This document shows, piece after piece, positions 52,182-63,283 of a stretch of 64,000 bases of DNA. Made by a program: the position numbers and the translations under genes. The stretch is taken from the NCBI RefSeq assembly GCF_003855255.1, contig NZ_CP034072.1, positions 186,001-250,000 of the forward strand. Reading direction: 5' to 3'. The notes beneath the pieces are model-generated. The model worked only from the letters and a program-made list of their open reading frames with translations, had not been told where the DNA came from and ran no database searches. Positions within the stretch are counted from its first letter, which is position 1; each line of letters opens with the position of its first letter. Source of the stretch: Mycolicibacterium nivoides. GTDB lineage: Bacteria > Actinomycetota > Actinomycetes > Mycobacteriales > Mycobacteriaceae.

Positions 52182-52739
52182 GTGACCGATAACGGCGTTC
52201 CTCCTCAGTACTCGCATGACCCCCAGAACCCGTACGGGGCGCCCAACCCGTATGCGGCGCAGAACCCGTACGGGGCGCCCAACCCGTATGCCGCGCCGAA
52301 CCCCTACGCGGCGCCTGCACCGGGCCCGGCGGCCTTCGAGGTGCCCGAGAAGTGGCGCAGCCGCTTCGACTTCTTCTCACGCTACGGCCAGCCCGCGTCT
52401 TCGCCCGAGGCGACGGCCGCGTTCAAACAGCTGTCGTTCGGTCAGCGGATGCGGCTCGGAGCGAACGGTCCGGCGTTCTTCTTCGGCCCGATCTACTTTG
52501 CGATCAAGGGACCTTGGCGTAAGGGCCTGAGCCTCTTCGGATTATCGTTCGTCGTGGGCTTCATCATCGCCCTGATCGAGTACGCCCTGAACTTCACCTT
52601 CCCGCCGGCCGCCTACGGCGCCGCGATCGGCGCGCTCTACTCCAGCACCGCGAACTGGGCCTACTTCCTCCATGTCACTCGCGGCAGTACCAGTTGGAAC
52701 CCGTACGAGGGCACGCCGCTGTTCCGCCGGAAGAGCTGA
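52182..52739 (+). CDS. DUF2628-like membrane protein with N-terminal NPY repeats
   Basis: 185 residues. Residues 16-45 are five six-residue repeats (NPYGAP, NPYAAQ, NPYGAP, NPYAAP, NPYAAP), a low-complexity Pro/Tyr-rich cytosolic region. The rest has FDFFSRYG, a conserved LSFGQRMRLGANGPAFFFGP stretch and two to three membrane segments (LSLFGLSFVVGFIIALIEY), matching DUF2628-type proteins. GTG 52182 start. Function unknown; such regions often mediate membrane-protein assemblies. Confidence 0.8.
   Translation: MTDNGVPPQYSHDPQNPYGAPNPYAAQNPYGAPNPYAAPNPYAAPAPGPAAFEVPEKWRSRFDFFSRYGQPASSPEATAAFKQLSFGQRMRLGANGPAFFFGPIYFAIKGPWRKGLSLFGLSFVVGFIIALIEYALNFTFPPAAYGAAIGALYSSTANWAYFLHVTRGSTSWNPYEGTPLFRRKS
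52227..52316 (+). repeat. Five 18-bp in-frame tandem repeats
   Basis: Units begin AACCCGTA/AACCCCTA and encode NPY(G/A)A(P/Q). Third-base differences show the copies are not a fresh expansion. Confidence 0.85.
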
Positions 52740-52812
52740 CGTCCGCATGCTCGGCCACGTGGCCGCGAGGTAGACCTCTGGCACGCAGCTCGGAGGGGGA
52801 GAAGGTGTTCCG

Positions 52813-52977
52813 ATGTCGACAACCGTTGAGGCAATCCTTGTCACCGCTCTGGTTTTCGGGATCGTTGTCGCGATATTCGGCCTGATCTATGTGTGGGAGA
52901 AGTGGGGCAAAGGCACGCGACTTGAGCAGCGCATCGATCGCTTCTTTGATCGCGTCAGCGACATCTTCGACCGCTAG
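52813..52977 (+). CDS. Small single-pass membrane protein
   Basis: 54 residues, too short for many gene callers. Hydrophobic segment at ~7-27 (AILVTALVFGIVVAIFGLIY), then VWEKWGKGTR and an amphipathic tail LEQRIDRFFDRVSDIFDR with repeated aromatic-Asp-Arg spacing. ATG 52813 follows GGAGGGGGAGAAGG. It lies 73 bp after the DUF2628-like gene and ends just before the DUF5997 gene stop. No known family recognised; strong ribosome site and clear protein-like design support it being real. Confidence 0.65.
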   Translation: MSTTVEAILVTALVFGIVVAIFGLIYVWEKWGKGTRLEQRIDRFFDRVSDIFDR

Positions 52978-52989
52978 TGGGCTTCGGAA

Positions 52990-53376
52990 TCAGCTTTCGC
53001 GAGCCTGCTCCGCACGCTGCGCCTTCAAGCGTCGCTGTTCGGCCAGCACGTTCCGATAGCTCTCGCGCTCGGCGACCAGCCACTCCGGCTTCTCCTCGAG
53101 CAGCTGATCGATCTGCTCGGTGGTAAGGGCATCCCCGACGCCACCGCGCGCGAGGCCGGCGATCGAGATGCCCAGCTTGGCCGCCACGAGATTCTTCGGG
53201 TGCGGCCCGTCCTTGCGCAGATCCTTGAGCCACTGCGGCGGGTCCGCTTGCAGGGCGGCGAGCTCGGCGCGGGTGATCGCGTTCTCCTGGAACTCCGCAG
53301 GCGTCGCGGGCAAATACACGTCCAGCTTCTTCGCCGCCGTGGCGGGTTTCATGGACTGCGCGTTCGGCCTGCTCAT
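52990..53376 (-). CDS. DUF5997-type protein
   Basis: 128 residues. MKPATAAKKLDVYLPATPAEFQ.., ALQADPPQWLKDLRKDGPHP and KNLVAAKLGISIAGLARGG are the recognisable family stretches; the tail is charged and helical. The family is common in actinobacteria, as I recall often beside a LysR-type substrate-binding protein, as here. The middle region (LGISIAGLARGGV) reads like a helix-turn-helix, so a DNA-binding role is possible. ATG 53376 is used; upstream frame crosses the divergent gene. Confidence 0.8.
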   Translation of the reverse strand: MSRPNAQSMKPATAAKKLDVYLPATPAEFQENAITRAELAALQADPPQWLKDLRKDGPHPKNLVAAKLGISIAGLARGGVGDALTTEQIDQLLEEKPEWLVAERESYRNVLAEQRRLKAQRAEQARES

Positions 53377-53404
53377 GGATTCAGCGTATCGGTAACCTGA
53401 TGCG

Positions 53405-54118
53405 GTGACCCCGCAGTCCCTCACCCTCGGGTATGTCCCCGGCGGGACGCCCGCGAAGTGGGCTCGGATCTGGGCGGAGCGCCACCCCGACGTGCCGCTT
53501 CAGTTGTGCGCTGTCGACGCGGCCGACGCGGCCGACGCGGTACGGGCCGGCACCGTCGACGTGGCGTTGCTTCGGCCGTCCGCCGACATGTCCGGGCTGG
53601 CCCTCATCCCGCTCTACGAAGAGACGACGGTGGCGGTGGTCCCGACCGATCACCTACTCAGTGCCGTCGACGAGATCACCGCCGCAGACCTTGACGGTGA
53701 GCCGACGCTGCTGCCACTCGATGATGCGGTCGCCTGGGCGGGCGCTCCCGGTACCCTGGTCGATCACCGGCCGGAGACCACCAAGGATGCAATAGAACTC
53801 GTGGCGGCGGGGATGGGCGCTCTCATCGTTCCCCAATCGCTGGCGCGGCTGTATCACCGCAAGGACCTCACGTACCGCCCGATCGTCGATGCACCCACCT
53901 GCCCGGTGTCACTCGCTTTCCCAGAAGGTCCGCAGCCGGAACTGGTTGAGGAGTTCATCGGGATTGTGCGGGGCCGCAAACCCGGCTCTTCGCGGGGGCA
54001 GGCCCAGCCAGCACCGAAACGCACCGCACGAGAGAAGACTCTCGCGAAACAGGCCGCCCGTGCCGCCGCGGGCAAGGTCGCCCGCAAGCCTGGCCCGGCC
54101 AAACGTGGGCGACGCTGA
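53405..54118 (+). CDS. LysR-type effector-binding domain without a helix-turn-helix
   Basis: 237 residues. From residue 4 it follows the LysR C-terminal domain: LTLGYVPGG, VDVALLRPSADM, IPLYEETTVAVVPTDHLLSA, AGMGALIVPQSLAR. No N-terminal winged helix precedes it: the GTG start 53405 is 28 bp from the divergent DUF5997 start. The last ~45 residues are strongly basic (Lys/Arg/Ala/Pro-rich, ending ARKPGPAKRGRR), like nucleic-acid-binding tails. The DUF5997 partner may provide DNA recognition while this protein senses a ligand. Confidence 0.8.
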   Translation: MTPQSLTLGYVPGGTPAKWARIWAERHPDVPLQLCAVDAADAADAVRAGTVDVALLRPSADMSGLALIPLYEETTVAVVPTDHLLSAVDEITAADLDGEPTLLPLDDAVAWAGAPGTLVDHRPETTKDAIELVAAGMGALIVPQSLARLYHRKDLTYRPIVDAPTCPVSLAFPEGPQPELVEEFIGIVRGRKPGSSRGQAQPAPKRTAREKTLAKQAARAAAGKVARKPGPAKRGRR

Positions 54119-54655
54119 CGAATCGGGCAAAGTCGGTGCCGCCGAAGGCACAGATTGACATTCTGTGGAGAGCAAGATTCCAGAGATTTGCCAAATATGG
54201 GACACGTCGTTTGTGCGGAGATTATCGCGGCATTCGAATAACGGACGTAGGGTCGGATCCGAGGGCTCCGGCCTATTCTTTACATTGCTGACGACTGGGG
54301 ACTGCTTTCCTAATTCGGCGAGCTCTGGCGTTAGCAGTCAGGGCTTTTCTGCGGCGGCTTCGCCTCGCGACGGGTCGATCGAAACCCGCCTTGGCTGGCT
54401 GTACCTGCTACGTAATCCAGGTCTATTGCGGACTACGTGTCGGACTTCTGTTGTGTACGCGATGTTTGCCGCAAAGGAAGGAGCAATTGACCGGTCAGCA
54501 GGCCTGTAATTGCGTATGAATTGGCGAGTGCAAGTTTTCGCGAACGATGGATAGGGCACTAACTTCCACATTATTCTCTCCTGGGTACGGGAGGTTGTCG
54601 GCGCCAGTTGTGACGGGTTCGAAGACCGTAGCCGTCGATTCTCGGGGGAGGAATC
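54119..54655 (+). other. 537-bp AT-richer leader of the NRPS gene
   Basis: No supported gene. Base composition is visibly more AT-rich than the flanks, with T-rich runs (such as CTTTACATTG near 54278 and TTTGCCGCAAAGGAAGG near 54465). Short frames here have unlikely amino-acid use. It ends in GGGGGAGGAATC before the NRPS ATG. Probably a long promoter/leader, perhaps with foreign DNA at the junction. Confidence 0.5.
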
Positions 54656-57600
54656 ATGAGTGGAGACCCGTCACTGCGATTACTGTCGATCGACTTGCTC
54701 GACGACGACGAGCACGACAGCTTGGACGTCTGGGGCAACCGCGCAATCCTGACTCAGCCGGCGGCCGCGCCCGCTTCAATTCCGGAGTTGTTCTCGGCTC
54801 AGGTGACCCGGACCCCGGCTGCGGCGGCGTTGGTATGCGGGGAGCGGTCGTGGACCTACCTCGAGCTGGACCGGGCCACCAACATGCTGGCGCACCTGCT
54901 GGCCCGCCACGGAGCAGGCCCGGGCGAGACTGTCGCGCTGCTGTTCACCCGTTCCGCCGAAGCGATCATCGCGATTCTGGCCGTGCTCAAATCCGGGGCC
55001 GCCTATCTGCCGATCGATCCGGCGCATCCTGACGCGCGGATAGCCTTCATGATCGCCGATGCCGCGCCGGTCGCCACGATCACGACAACTGATCTGCGCC
55101 CGCGGGCGGCCGAATTCGACATCCCGGTAATCGAAGTCGATGGAGCTGCCCACGGCGGCCTGCCCGACAGTCGATTGTCCGATCCGGCCCCCGAGGATCT
55201 GGCGTACCTGATCTACACGTCGGGAACGACGGGTGTGCCCAAAGCTGTTGCCGTGACGCATCACAATGTCACCCAACTGCTCCAGTCGTTACCCGCCGTC
55301 TTGCCGTCCGTGTCGGAACAGGTTTGGTCACAATGGCATTCGCTGGTGTTCGACGTGTCGGTGTGGGAGATCTGGGGTGCTCTGTTACACGGCGGTCGGC
55401 TGGTGGTGGTGCCCGAGTCAGTGGCAAGCTCACCGGTGGACCTGCACGGCCTGCTGGTCACCCAGAAGGTCACGGTGTTGTGTCAGACCCCTTCCGCGGC
55501 AGGCATGTTGTCCCCAGACGGTCTGGACTCGACGACGCTGGTGGTGGCCGGTGAGGCCTGCCCGGCTGATCTGGTCAGGCGCTGGGCGCCTGGGCGCGTG
55601 ATGATCAACGCCTACGGGCCAACGGAGACCACGATCTACGCGGCAGTCAGCGCGCCGCTGTCGGGACACACGAGCGTGGTGCCGATCGGCCATCCGGTGC
55701 CGCGTGGCGCGGCGTTTGTGCTCGACGAGTTCCTACGGCAGACGCCCGAGGGCGCGACGGGCGAGTTGTATGTGGCCGGGGCGGGGGTGGCGGTCGGATA
55801 CATGCGGCGGAGCGGCCTGAGCGCATCGCGGTTTGTGGCCTGCCCGTTCGGTGCGCCGGGGCAGCGGATGTACCGCACCGGGGACCTGGCGCGATGGGAC
55901 GGCAACGGGCAGTTGGAGTACCTGGGGCGTTCCGACGAGCAGGTCAAGATTCGTGGTTACCGCATCGAACTGGGCGAGATCCAGGCCGTGCTGGCGGAGT
56001 CGGACGGCGTGCACCAGGCCGTGGTGATCGCCCGGGAAGACCGTCCCGGCGACAAGCGCCTGGTCGGTTACATCACAGGCACTGCCGATCCGGCCGGGAT
56101 TCGCACCGAAATGGCCAACCGATTGCCGGCGTACATGGTTCCGGCCGCTGTCGTGGCGCTGGAATCGTTGCCCCTGACAATCAACGGAAAGCTCGACCGG
56201 CGCGCCTTGCCGGCTCCGGAATATCGCAGCGGCGCAGATGAATTCCGGGCTCCGAGCACCGAGCTCGAGACGATTCTGGCCGAGATCTACGCCCAGGTGC
56301 TCGGCCAGGAGCGGATCGGCGTCGACGACTCGTTCTTCGCCCTGGGCGGAGACAGCATCCTGTCGATGCAGGTGGTGGCGCTGGCTCGGGTGCACGGCGT
56401 GCAGTTCCGGCCGCGTGATGTGTTCGTCGAGCAGACCGTGGCTCGGCTGGCGGCGGTGTGCCGTGCGGTTGGTGTCGATGACATCGTCGACGAGGGCCTC
56501 GGCCCGGTGGCTCCCACACCGATCATGCGGTGGTTGCAGACCGTCAAAGGGCCTGTCGGACAGTTCAATCAGGCAGTGGTGTTGCAAGCACCCGGGGAAG
56601 CGCCCGAGGGCGACCTGATCGCTGTGCTCCAAGCCCTGCTGGACCGCCACGCGACGCTGCGGCTACGGGTTCGGGTGGAAGAAGACGCCTGGTCGCTGAG
56701 CGTGCCCGATACGGGTTCGGTGGATGCCCGTGACTGTCTGCGAACCGTCGAGACGCTGTCGGACGAGGTGCTGGCGGCGGCGCGGAACCGACTTGACCTG
56801 TCTGCAGGCCGAATGCTCTCGGCATTGTGGATGCCAGCTACCGGGCAGCTGGCGCTGCTCATCCACCACCTTGCAGTCGATGGTGTGTCATGGCGAATCC
56901 TCTTGGAGGACTTCAATATCGCCTGGTCTCAATTGCGGCGTGGTGAACCGGTGCACTTGCCGCCCGGTGGGACTTCGTTCTCCCGGTGGTCAGCGGTACT
57001 GAACGACTACGCCAGTAGCGCCGAGGTGGTCGAGCTGTCAGACACCTGGCGGCAGGTGATGTCGAATCCACCCGCCTTGCCCGGAATCGACCCCGCCCGC
57101 GACACCTACGCCAACGCCGGGCACCTGTCGGTTTCGCTGGATCCCAAGACCACCATCCAGTTGCTCGGTGCGGTGCCTGCTGCGTTTCGCGCTGGGGTAC
57201 AGGACATCTTGTTGATCGCATTCGGAATGGCATGGAACGAATTCCTGGGAGCCGGCGCGGCACCTGTCGGTATCGATGTGGAAGGCCACGGCCGGCACGA
57301 AGAGGTGGCCTCCGATATCGACCTGTCGCGCACCGTGGGCTGGTTCACCACCAGGTATCCGGTCTCGTTGTCGACCGGGAATCCGAGTTGGGAGCAGGTC
57401 GCCTCCGGAGCGGCCGTTGTCGGCCCGATCGTCAAAGCCGCCAAGGAGCAGTTGCGTGCCGTGCCGAACGGACTCACCTACGGACTGCTACGACATCTGA
57501 ACCCAGAGGTGAATCTGGATGGTTCGGAGCCGACCATCGGATTCAACTATCTGGGGCGGGTCGGTGCCGGTGGGGCGGAGGACTCGGACGGTTTGTGGCG

Positions 57601-60600
57601 CATCGACCAGGAAGCGCTGGCTGTTGCTGACGCGGCATCGACGGTGGCCGTGCCGTTGATGCACACGGTGGAACTCAACGCGGGCACCCAGGACAGCGAT
57701 GCGGGCCCGAGCCTCCGGGCCACGTGGACCTGGGCGCCGGCGCTCGTGGACGAGGCGCAAGTGTTTCGACTGAGCCAGTTGTGGTTTGAGGCGCTGACCG
57801 GGATCTGTATGCATGTGTCCTCCGGAGGCGGTGGCCTGACTCCGTCGGACATCGTGCCCGCCCGGCTGAGCCAGCAGGAAATCGACGAACTGGAGCAGCA
57901 GTACCGCATCGCCGACATACTCCCGCTGACCCCGGTCCAGAAAGGACTGCTCTTCCACACCGGCATCGGGCATGGGTCTGACGCCGCCGCAGCGGCTGAC
58001 GTGTACACGGTGCAGTTGGATCTCACCGCCACCGGGGTACTGGATCGCGACCGGTTGCGCGACGCGCTGCACACGGTGGTGGGCCGGCACCCCAACCTGA
58101 CGGCCAGGTTCTGCGTCCAGACGGGTGAGCCGGTGCAGGTTATTCCCGGCGATCCGGTGCTCGCCTGGCGGTACCTCGATCTGCGGGAAGACGACCGCAA
58201 GCCCGACGCCGAGGTCGACCGTCTGTGTGCAGCCGAACGGGCCGCGGTCTGCGACCTGCGCGGCCGGCCCGCATTTCGGGCGGCGCTGATCCGGACCGGG
58301 GGCACTGAGCATCGGATAGTTCTGACCTTTCACCACATCGTCATTGACGGCTGGTCGCTGCCGATCCTGATGCAGGAGATCTGCGCCAGCTATTTCGGGC
58401 AGCGGCTGCCGGTGACCGGGGCGTACCGGGACTTCGTGAGCTGGCTGGCCGGACGGGACCGCGACGCCGCGCGGGCGGTCTGGCGCCATGCGCTGGACGG
58501 GTTCGGGCATCCCACCCTGGTCGCTGCACCGGCAGATCCCGGGCCGCGTGGTGTGGAGTCCTATCGGATTTCAGCCGAAGTCACGAAAGCCGTTGGGGAA
58601 CTGGCACGCTCATGTCACACCACCGTCAACACCGTGCTGCAGGCGGCGTGGGCGCAGCTGCTGATGACGCTGACCGGCCGGCGTGACGTGGTCTTCGGCA
58701 CGGCGGTCTCGGGCCGCCCGGCGGAGTTGGCCGGGTCCGACACGATCGTGGGTTTGCTGATCAACACCGTGCCGGTCCGGGCCTACGCCACGGCGGATCA
58801 CACCGTCGTCGATCTGTTGCGCCAGTTGCAGAGTGCCCACAACGACACCGTCGAGCACGAACATCTGTCGCTGAGCGAGATCCATCAGCTCACCGGTCAC
58901 GACCGGCTGTTCGACACGCTGTTCCTGTACGAGAACTACCCGCTGGACCTCAGCGCCTTCGTCGGCGCCCAGGAATTGGCGTTCACCGGCTTCAGCACCC
59001 GCGAGTTCAACCACTACCCGCTGTCGGTGATCGTGATTCCCGGCCACGAGCTCGGTATTCGGGTGGAGTTCGACTCGGCGGTGTTCGACGTGGCGAGCAT
59101 CGACTTGCTGATCGAGCGGTTCCGGCGACTGCTGGGCGCCATGATCGAGGAGCCAGGTCGGCCGTTGTGCGCCATCAATGTGCTCGATGCGGCCGAGCGC
59201 GAGCAGCTCGACGAGTGGGCACACCAAGAGGTGTTGTCCGAGCCGTTGGGCACACCCACCTCCATTCCGCAGCGGTTCGCCGAACAGGTGGCGCTGACCC
59301 CGCAGGCACCCGCGGTGACCTTCGAGGGCCGATCCATGAGCTATCGCGAGCTCGACGAGTCGGCCGACCGGCTGGCGAACCAGTTGGCGGTGAGCGGTGC
59401 GGGACCTGGTGAATTTGTGGCGCTGATGGTTCCCCGCTGTGCCGACGCGATCGTGGCGATGCTCGCGGTGCTGAAAACCGGGGCGGCATACCTGCCGATT
59501 GATCCTGCGGTACCGCCCGCCCGGTTGAGTTTCATGATCGCCGACGCCGCGCCGATCATCGCGGTCACCACGAGAGAACTGCGTCCGCGGTTGGACGGCT
59601 TCGACATACCGGTCATCGAAGCCGACTCCGCGACCGGTGTCGTCGGCCGCGCCGCCGAACTGCATGCGCCCGTGCCCGGCGACGTCGCCTACGCGATCTA
59701 CACCTCGGGTACCACCGGAACTCCCAAAGGCGTTGCCGTCACCCATCACAACGTCACCCGGCTGTTCGATTCACTAGATGTCGGCCTCGCGTCGGCGCCG
59801 GGGCAGGTGTGGACGCAGTGCCATTCCTACGGTTTCGACTACTCGGTCTGGGAGATCTGGGGAGCCCTGCTACACGGAGCACGGCTGGTGGTGGTCGCCG
59901 ACTCGGTAGCCGCGTCACCGCGGGAGCTGCATGAGTTGGTGATCACCGAAGGGGTCACCGTTCTGAGTCAGACGCCCGCCGCATTGGCGGCCCTCGAACA
60001 AGCGGGTCTGGAATCTACGGCGCTGATGGTGGCCGGCGAGGAATGCCCGTTGGAGGTGGTGGGCCGGTGGGCCCCGGGGCGGGTGATGGTCAACGGCTAC
60101 GGTCCGACCGAGACCACGATCTATGCCGCGATCAGTGCTCCTTTGACGACCGGCACGGCCGTCGTCCCGGTCGGGTCGCCGGTGGCCGGGGCGGCGTTGT
60201 TCGTTCTGGACGACTGGCTGCGGCCCGTGCCGGCCGGCGTGGTGGGCGAACTGTACGTGGCCGGACTCGGTGTGGCTGTCGGATATGTCCGCAGGCCCGA
60301 GCTGACCGCATCGCGATTCGTGGCGTGCCCGTTCGGCGGGTCTGGAGCGCGCATGTATCGAACCGGGGATCTGGTCAGGTGGGGCGAAGACGGGCAACTG
60401 CAGTATCTGGGGCGATCGGACGAGCAGGTCAAGATCCGCGGTTACCGTATCGAGCTGGGTGAGATCCAGGCTGCACTGTCAGAACTCGACGGCGTGGTTC
60501 AGGCCGCGGTGGTTGCCCGTGAGGACCGTCCGGGCGACAAGCGTCTGGTCGGCTACGTCACCGAAACATCTAACGGGAGAGTCGATTCCGCCGAGCTGCG

Positions 60601-62371
60601 ACGTACGCTGACCGATAGGCTTCCAGCGTACATGGTGCCGGCGGCCATCATGGTCGTCGATGCGCTGCCGCTCACGGTCAACGGCAAGCTCGACAAACGT
60701 GCACTACCCGCGCCGGAATTCCAGAGCACCGATCCGTACCGAGCACCGGCCACCGAGGCCGAGGCGACGGTGGCCGGCATCTATGCCCAAGTTCTCGGAG
60801 TCGAGCGGGTCGGAGTCGACGATTCCTTTTTCGAGCTGGGCGGTGACTCGATCTCAGCGATGCGGGTTGTCGCAGCGGTCAACACTGCACTGGATGCAGA
60901 CCTCGCCGTACGCACATTGTTCGAAACGCCCTCGGTGAGCGGTCTGTGCCGGCAGCTGGACCGCGAGGCCGAATCGCGTGTCCTGCCGGGTGCCCGCGGA
61001 GGCGACTTCGAATCCGTGCACGGCACCGGGAGCAACGAACTGCGGGCCAGTGACCTGATGCTGGAGAAGTTCGTCGACGGGCCCACGTTGCGTACCGCCC
61101 CAACCCTGCCGCGCCCCGGCCGTAGGCCACAGACCGTGCTGCTGACCGGGGCCACAGGCTTCCTCGGCCGGTATCTGCTGCTGGACTGGCTCAGTCGCCT
61201 GCGCCGCGCCGACGACGCTGTCATCTGTCTGGTCCGCGCAGACTCCGACTCCGACGCGCGATGCAGGCTGGAGGCGACATTCGACACCGACCCCGTCCTG
61301 TACCGCCATTTCCGCGAACTGACCGACGGACGGCTCAAAGTGATCGCCGGCGACAAGGGCGAACCCAATCTCGGGTTGGACGAACCCACCTGGCGTCAGT
61401 TGGCCGAAACCGTCGACGTGATCGTCGATTCCGCGGCGTTCGTCAACGGAATCCTTCCCTACAGTGAGTTTTTCCAACCCAATGTGGTGGGCACCGCCGA
61501 ACTGATTCGGTTCGCGATCACCACGAAGCTGAAACCGTACACGTTCGTGTCGACCGCCGATGTACGCCAGCAGATCGAGCCCTCGGCGTTCACCGAGCAC
61601 GCCGACATCCGCGACATCAGCCCGGTTCGTGCGCTCGACGGTAGCTTCGCCAACGGTTACGGCAACAGCAAGTGGGCCGGGGAAGTGCTGCTGCGCGAGG
61701 CCTACGACCTGTGCGGCCTTCCGGTCGCGGTGTTCCGCTGCGACATGATCTTGGCCGACACCACCTACGCGGGCCAGCTCAACGTGCCGGACAATTTCAC
61801 CCGGATGGTGCTGAGCGTCGTGGCCACCGGACTCGCGCCGGCGTCGTTCTATCAACTCGACCCCGATGGCAATCGTCAACGAGCCCACTACGATGCGTTG
61901 CCCGTCGGGTTCGTCGCCGAGGCGATCACCACGCTGGGCTGGCAGATGGCCCGTGCAGGCTCGGCCGACTTCGAGACGTATCACGTGATGAACCCGCACG
62001 ACGACGGAATCGGCATCGACGAATTCGTCGACTGGCTGATCGAGGCCGGCTACCAGATCGAGCGCATCGCCGATTTCGGAGAATGGTTGCAGCGCTTCGA
62101 GACTGCCCTACGCGCGTTGCCCGAGCGCCAACGCAGGCATTCGGTGCTACAGATCTTGGCCTCGCAGTTCACAAGGGATTTGGAAGCCCCGGAGCCCACC
62201 CACGGATCCTATGGCCCGACCGATCGATTCCGGGCCGCGGTGCGGGAAGCCGGAATCGGTCCTGACACCGAGAATCCAGATATTCCAAGCATCTCACCGC
62301 CCATCATCACCAAATACGTCACCGAATTGGAGCGGTTCGGCCTGCTTCCGCCGCTCGAATCGTCGGCATAG
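54656..62371 (+). CDS. Dimodular NRPS, A-T-E-C-A-T-R, with terminal thioester reductase
   Basis: 2571 residues. Module 1: adenylation (~30-540; YTSGTTG at 187, NAYGPTETT), carrier Ser567 in LGGDSILS, epimerisation domain (~630-1070; HHLAVDG at 737-743, GWFTTRYPV). Module 2: condensation (~1085-1500; HHIVIDG at 1226-1232), adenylation (~1520-2010; YTSGTTG at 1682), carrier Ser2065. Reductase: GATGFLG at 2165-2171, Tyr2335 and Lys2339. There is no starting C domain, so it loads a free amino acid, epimerises it, couples a second and releases a dipeptide aldehyde or alcohol with NAD(P)H. Hand-read specificity codes are DVWCVAAIYK and DYWSMAGIYK; I cannot assign substrates. No MbtH-like gene is adjacent. 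Confidence 0.93.
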   Translation: MSGDPSLRLLSIDLLDDDEHDSLDVWGNRAILTQPAAAPASIPELFSAQVTRTPAAAALVCGERSWTYLELDRATNMLAHLLARHGAGPGETVALLFTRSAEAIIAILAVLKSGAAYLPIDPAHPDARIAFMIADAAPVATITTTDLRPRAAEFDIPVIEVDGAAHGGLPDSRLSDPAPEDLAYLIYTSGTTGVPKAVAVTHHNVTQLLQSLPAVLPSVSEQVWSQWHSLVFDVSVWEIWGALLHGGRLVVVPESVASSPVDLHGLLVTQKVTVLCQTPSAAGMLSPDGLDSTTLVVAGEACPADLVRRWAPGRVMINAYGPTETTIYAAVSAPLSGHTSVVPIGHPVPRGAAFVLDEFLRQTPEGATGELYVAGAGVAVGYMRRSGLSASRFVACPFGAPGQRMYRTGDLARWDGNGQLEYLGRSDEQVKIRGYRIELGEIQAVLAESDGVHQAVVIAREDRPGDKRLVGYITGTADPAGIRTEMANRLPAYMVPAAVVALESLPLTINGKLDRRALPAPEYRSGADEFRAPSTELETILAEIYAQVLGQERIGVDDSFFALGGDSILSMQVVALARVHGVQFRPRDVFVEQTVARLAAVCRAVGVDDIVDEGLGPVAPTPIMRWLQTVKGPVGQFNQAVVLQAPGEAPEGDLIAVLQALLDRHATLRLRVRVEEDAWSLSVPDTGSVDARDCLRTVETLSDEVLAAARNRLDLSAGRMLSALWMPATGQLALLIHHLAVDGVSWRILLEDFNIAWSQLRRGEPVHLPPGGTSFSRWSAVLNDYASSAEVVELSDTWRQVMSNPPALPGIDPARDTYANAGHLSVSLDPKTTIQLLGAVPAAFRAGVQDILLIAFGMAWNEFLGAGAAPVGIDVEGHGRHEEVASDIDLSRTVGWFTTRYPVSLSTGNPSWEQVASGAAVVGPIVKAAKEQLRAVPNGLTYGLLRHLNPEVNLDGSEPTIGFNYLGRVGAGGAEDSDGLWRIDQEALAVADAASTVAVPLMHTVELNAGTQDSDAGPSLRATWTWAPALVDEAQVFRLSQLWFEALTGICMHVSSGGGGLTPSDIVPARLSQQEIDELEQQYRIADILPLTPVQKGLLFHTGIGHGSDAAAAADVYTVQLDLTATGVLDRDRLRDALHTVVGRHPNLTARFCVQTGEPVQVIPGDPVLAWRYLDLREDDRKPDAEVDRLCAAERAAVCDLRGRPAFRAALIRTGGTEHRIVLTFHHIVIDGWSLPILMQEICASYFGQRLPVTGAYRDFVSWLAGRDRDAARAVWRHALDGFGHPTLVAAPADPGPRGVESYRISAEVTKAVGELARSCHTTVNTVLQAAWAQLLMTLTGRRDVVFGTAVSGRPAELAGSDTIVGLLINTVPVRAYATADHTVVDLLRQLQSAHNDTVEHEHLSLSEIHQLTGHDRLFDTLFLYENYPLDLSAFVGAQELAFTGFSTREFNHYPLSVIVIPGHELGIRVEFDSAVFDVASIDLLIERFRRLLGAMIEEPGRPLCAINVLDAAEREQLDEWAHQEVLSEPLGTPTSIPQRFAEQVALTPQAPAVTFEGRSMSYRELDESADRLANQLAVSGAGPGEFVALMVPRCADAIVAMLAVLKTGAAYLPIDPAVPPARLSFMIADAAPIIAVTTRELRPRLDGFDIPVIEADSATGVVGRAAELHAPVPGDVAYAIYTSGTTGTPKGVAVTHHNVTRLFDSLDVGLASAPGQVWTQCHSYGFDYSVWEIWGALLHGARLVVVADSVAASPRELHELVITEGVTVLSQTPAALAALEQAGLESTALMVAGEECPLEVVGRWAPGRVMVNGYGPTETTIYAAISAPLTTGTAVVPVGSPVAGAALFVLDDWLRPVPAGVVGELYVAGLGVAVGYVRRPELTASRFVACPFGGSGARMYRTGDLVRWGEDGQLQYLGRSDEQVKIRGYRIELGEIQAALSELDGVVQAAVVAREDRPGDKRLVGYVTETSNGRVDSAELRRTLTDRLPAYMVPAAIMVVDALPLTVNGKLDKRALPAPEFQSTDPYRAPATEAEATVAGIYAQVLGVERVGVDDSFFELGGDSISAMRVVAAVNTALDADLAVRTLFETPSVSGLCRQLDREAESRVLPGARGGDFESVHGTGSNELRASDLMLEKFVDGPTLRTAPTLPRPGRRPQTVLLTGATGFLGRYLLLDWLSRLRRADDAVICLVRADSDSDARCRLEATFDTDPVLYRHFRELTDGRLKVIAGDKGEPNLGLDEPTWRQLAETVDVIVDSAAFVNGILPYSEFFQPNVVGTAELIRFAITTKLKPYTFVSTADVRQQIEPSAFTEHADIRDISPVRALDGSFANGYGNSKWAGEVLLREAYDLCGLPVAVFRCDMILADTTYAGQLNVPDNFTRMVLSVVATGLAPASFYQLDPDGNRQRAHYDALPVGFVAEAITTLGWQMARAGSADFETYHVMNPHDDGIGIDEFVDWLIEAGYQIERIADFGEWLQRFETALRALPERQRRHSVLQILASQFTRDLEAPEPTHGSYGPTDRFRAAVREAGIGPDTENPDIPSISPPIITKYVTELERFGLLPPLESSA

Positions 62372-62441
62372 CGGGTTGTGCTCCTGAGGTGGGACTCGGG
62401 AGTTCGGGAATCGCGAGCCGGTGCGCACGGTTCGTCCACAT

Positions 62442-62795
62442 ATGACAACAAACGGCGATGTTGCGTCCTTCGGTCCTAACGCGCCCGGATACGTGTGGAA
62501 GTCGGCAACGGACGTCGAACCGATCGAAGTCTCTCCCGGAATCACCGTGCAGCCGCTCTGGCGGGGAGCCAACGGTGCGAAGGCGGCGGTGACAACCATC
62601 GCGGCGGGCGCTGTCTGGGACGGCGAAGACCTACATGACCCCGGGCCCGAAGAGGTCTACGTCGTCTCGGGCGTCTTCAATGACGGCGTCAACGACTACA
62701 CCGCGGGAACATTCCTGCACGCCCCGGCCGGGTCGTGGCATGTCCCGCAGTCTGCCGAGGGGTGTGTGCTGTTCCTTTTCTACCCAGAAGGCTAG
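62442..62795 (+). CDS. ChrR-type cupin protein
   Basis: 117 residues. YVWKSATDVEPIEVSPGITVQPLWRG, a metal-site Glu in GPEEVYVVSG, and HAPAGSWHVPQS give the cupin pattern of the ChrR/anti-sigma C-terminal type, without the sigma-binding domain. ATG 62442 has no clear ribosome site; GTG 62421 would add seven residues. It lies 70 bp after the NRPS on the same strand and may be cotranscribed, so it could process or sense the NRPS product. Confidence 0.72.
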   Translation: MTTNGDVASFGPNAPGYVWKSATDVEPIEVSPGITVQPLWRGANGAKAAVTTIAAGAVWDGEDLHDPGPEEVYVVSGVFNDGVNDYTAGTFLHAPAGSWHVPQSAEGCVLFLFYPEG

Positions 62796-62811
62796 GTAGG
62801 AACCAGCATGG

Positions 62812-63216
62812 TTAACCCCCGATAGCAGAACGCCACTCGTCGTACATGGCCTCGATCAGTATCGCGACTTCGTCGTAGGTCTCCCAGGTATCCGGTGTTT
62901 CGTATGTCGAGTCGTAACGGGCGACGACGGGCACATCGCCAAAACGCCGAAGGTAGGGGCGGTAAGCGGCTGAGGTGAACGCATTGCCTGTATCGGTCAG
63001 CATGAACGGATCGATCTGGTCGACACAGTGCCGGCGTAGATATTCACCCGGGGTGATCATCCGCTCGTGGAGCTCTGAGGGGGCATGGTCGGGCTGCGCC
63101 ATGCCGTGCAATGCAAGCCATGCCATGAACATCCCGATGTGGGTGCTGGCGGCCGCCGGCACCAGCCCGTTTTCGATCGCCGTGTCGTGATGCCAGCCGG
63201 CGTCGTCGTACGTCAT
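62812..63216 (-). CDS. Small cytosolic protein of unknown function (DUF7832-like)
   Basis: 134 residues: MTYDDAGWHHDTAIENGLVP, then ASTHIGMFMAWLALHGM and a charged C-terminus with WETYDEVAILIEAMYDEW. The start (TYDDAxWH ... HIGMFLAW) recurs in a family of small bacterial proteins with no known activity; some appear near polymorphic toxins as immunity-like proteins, but no toxin gene is seen here. ATG 63216. Convergent with the cupin gene. Confidence 0.65.
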   Translation of the reverse strand: MTYDDAGWHHDTAIENGLVPAAASTHIGMFMAWLALHGMAQPDHAPSELHERMITPGEYLRRHCVDQIDPFMLTDTGNAFTSAAYRPYLRRFGDVPVVARYDSTYETPDTWETYDEVAILIEAMYDEWRSAIGG

Positions 63217-63283
63217 GGGTCGAGGCTATGCCCTGCGAGGCGTGCCCCGCTGCACAGATTCTCGTTCTGCGAGGCTCGACGAA

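Noticed and set aside
52227..52316. Tandem 18-bp repeats considered as CRISPR-like
   Set aside because: Repeats are contiguous, without spacers, and are in frame inside a coding gene.
54165..54509. 114-codon frame upstream of the NRPS
   Set aside because: No ribosome site and no recognisable protein features; region treated as leader.
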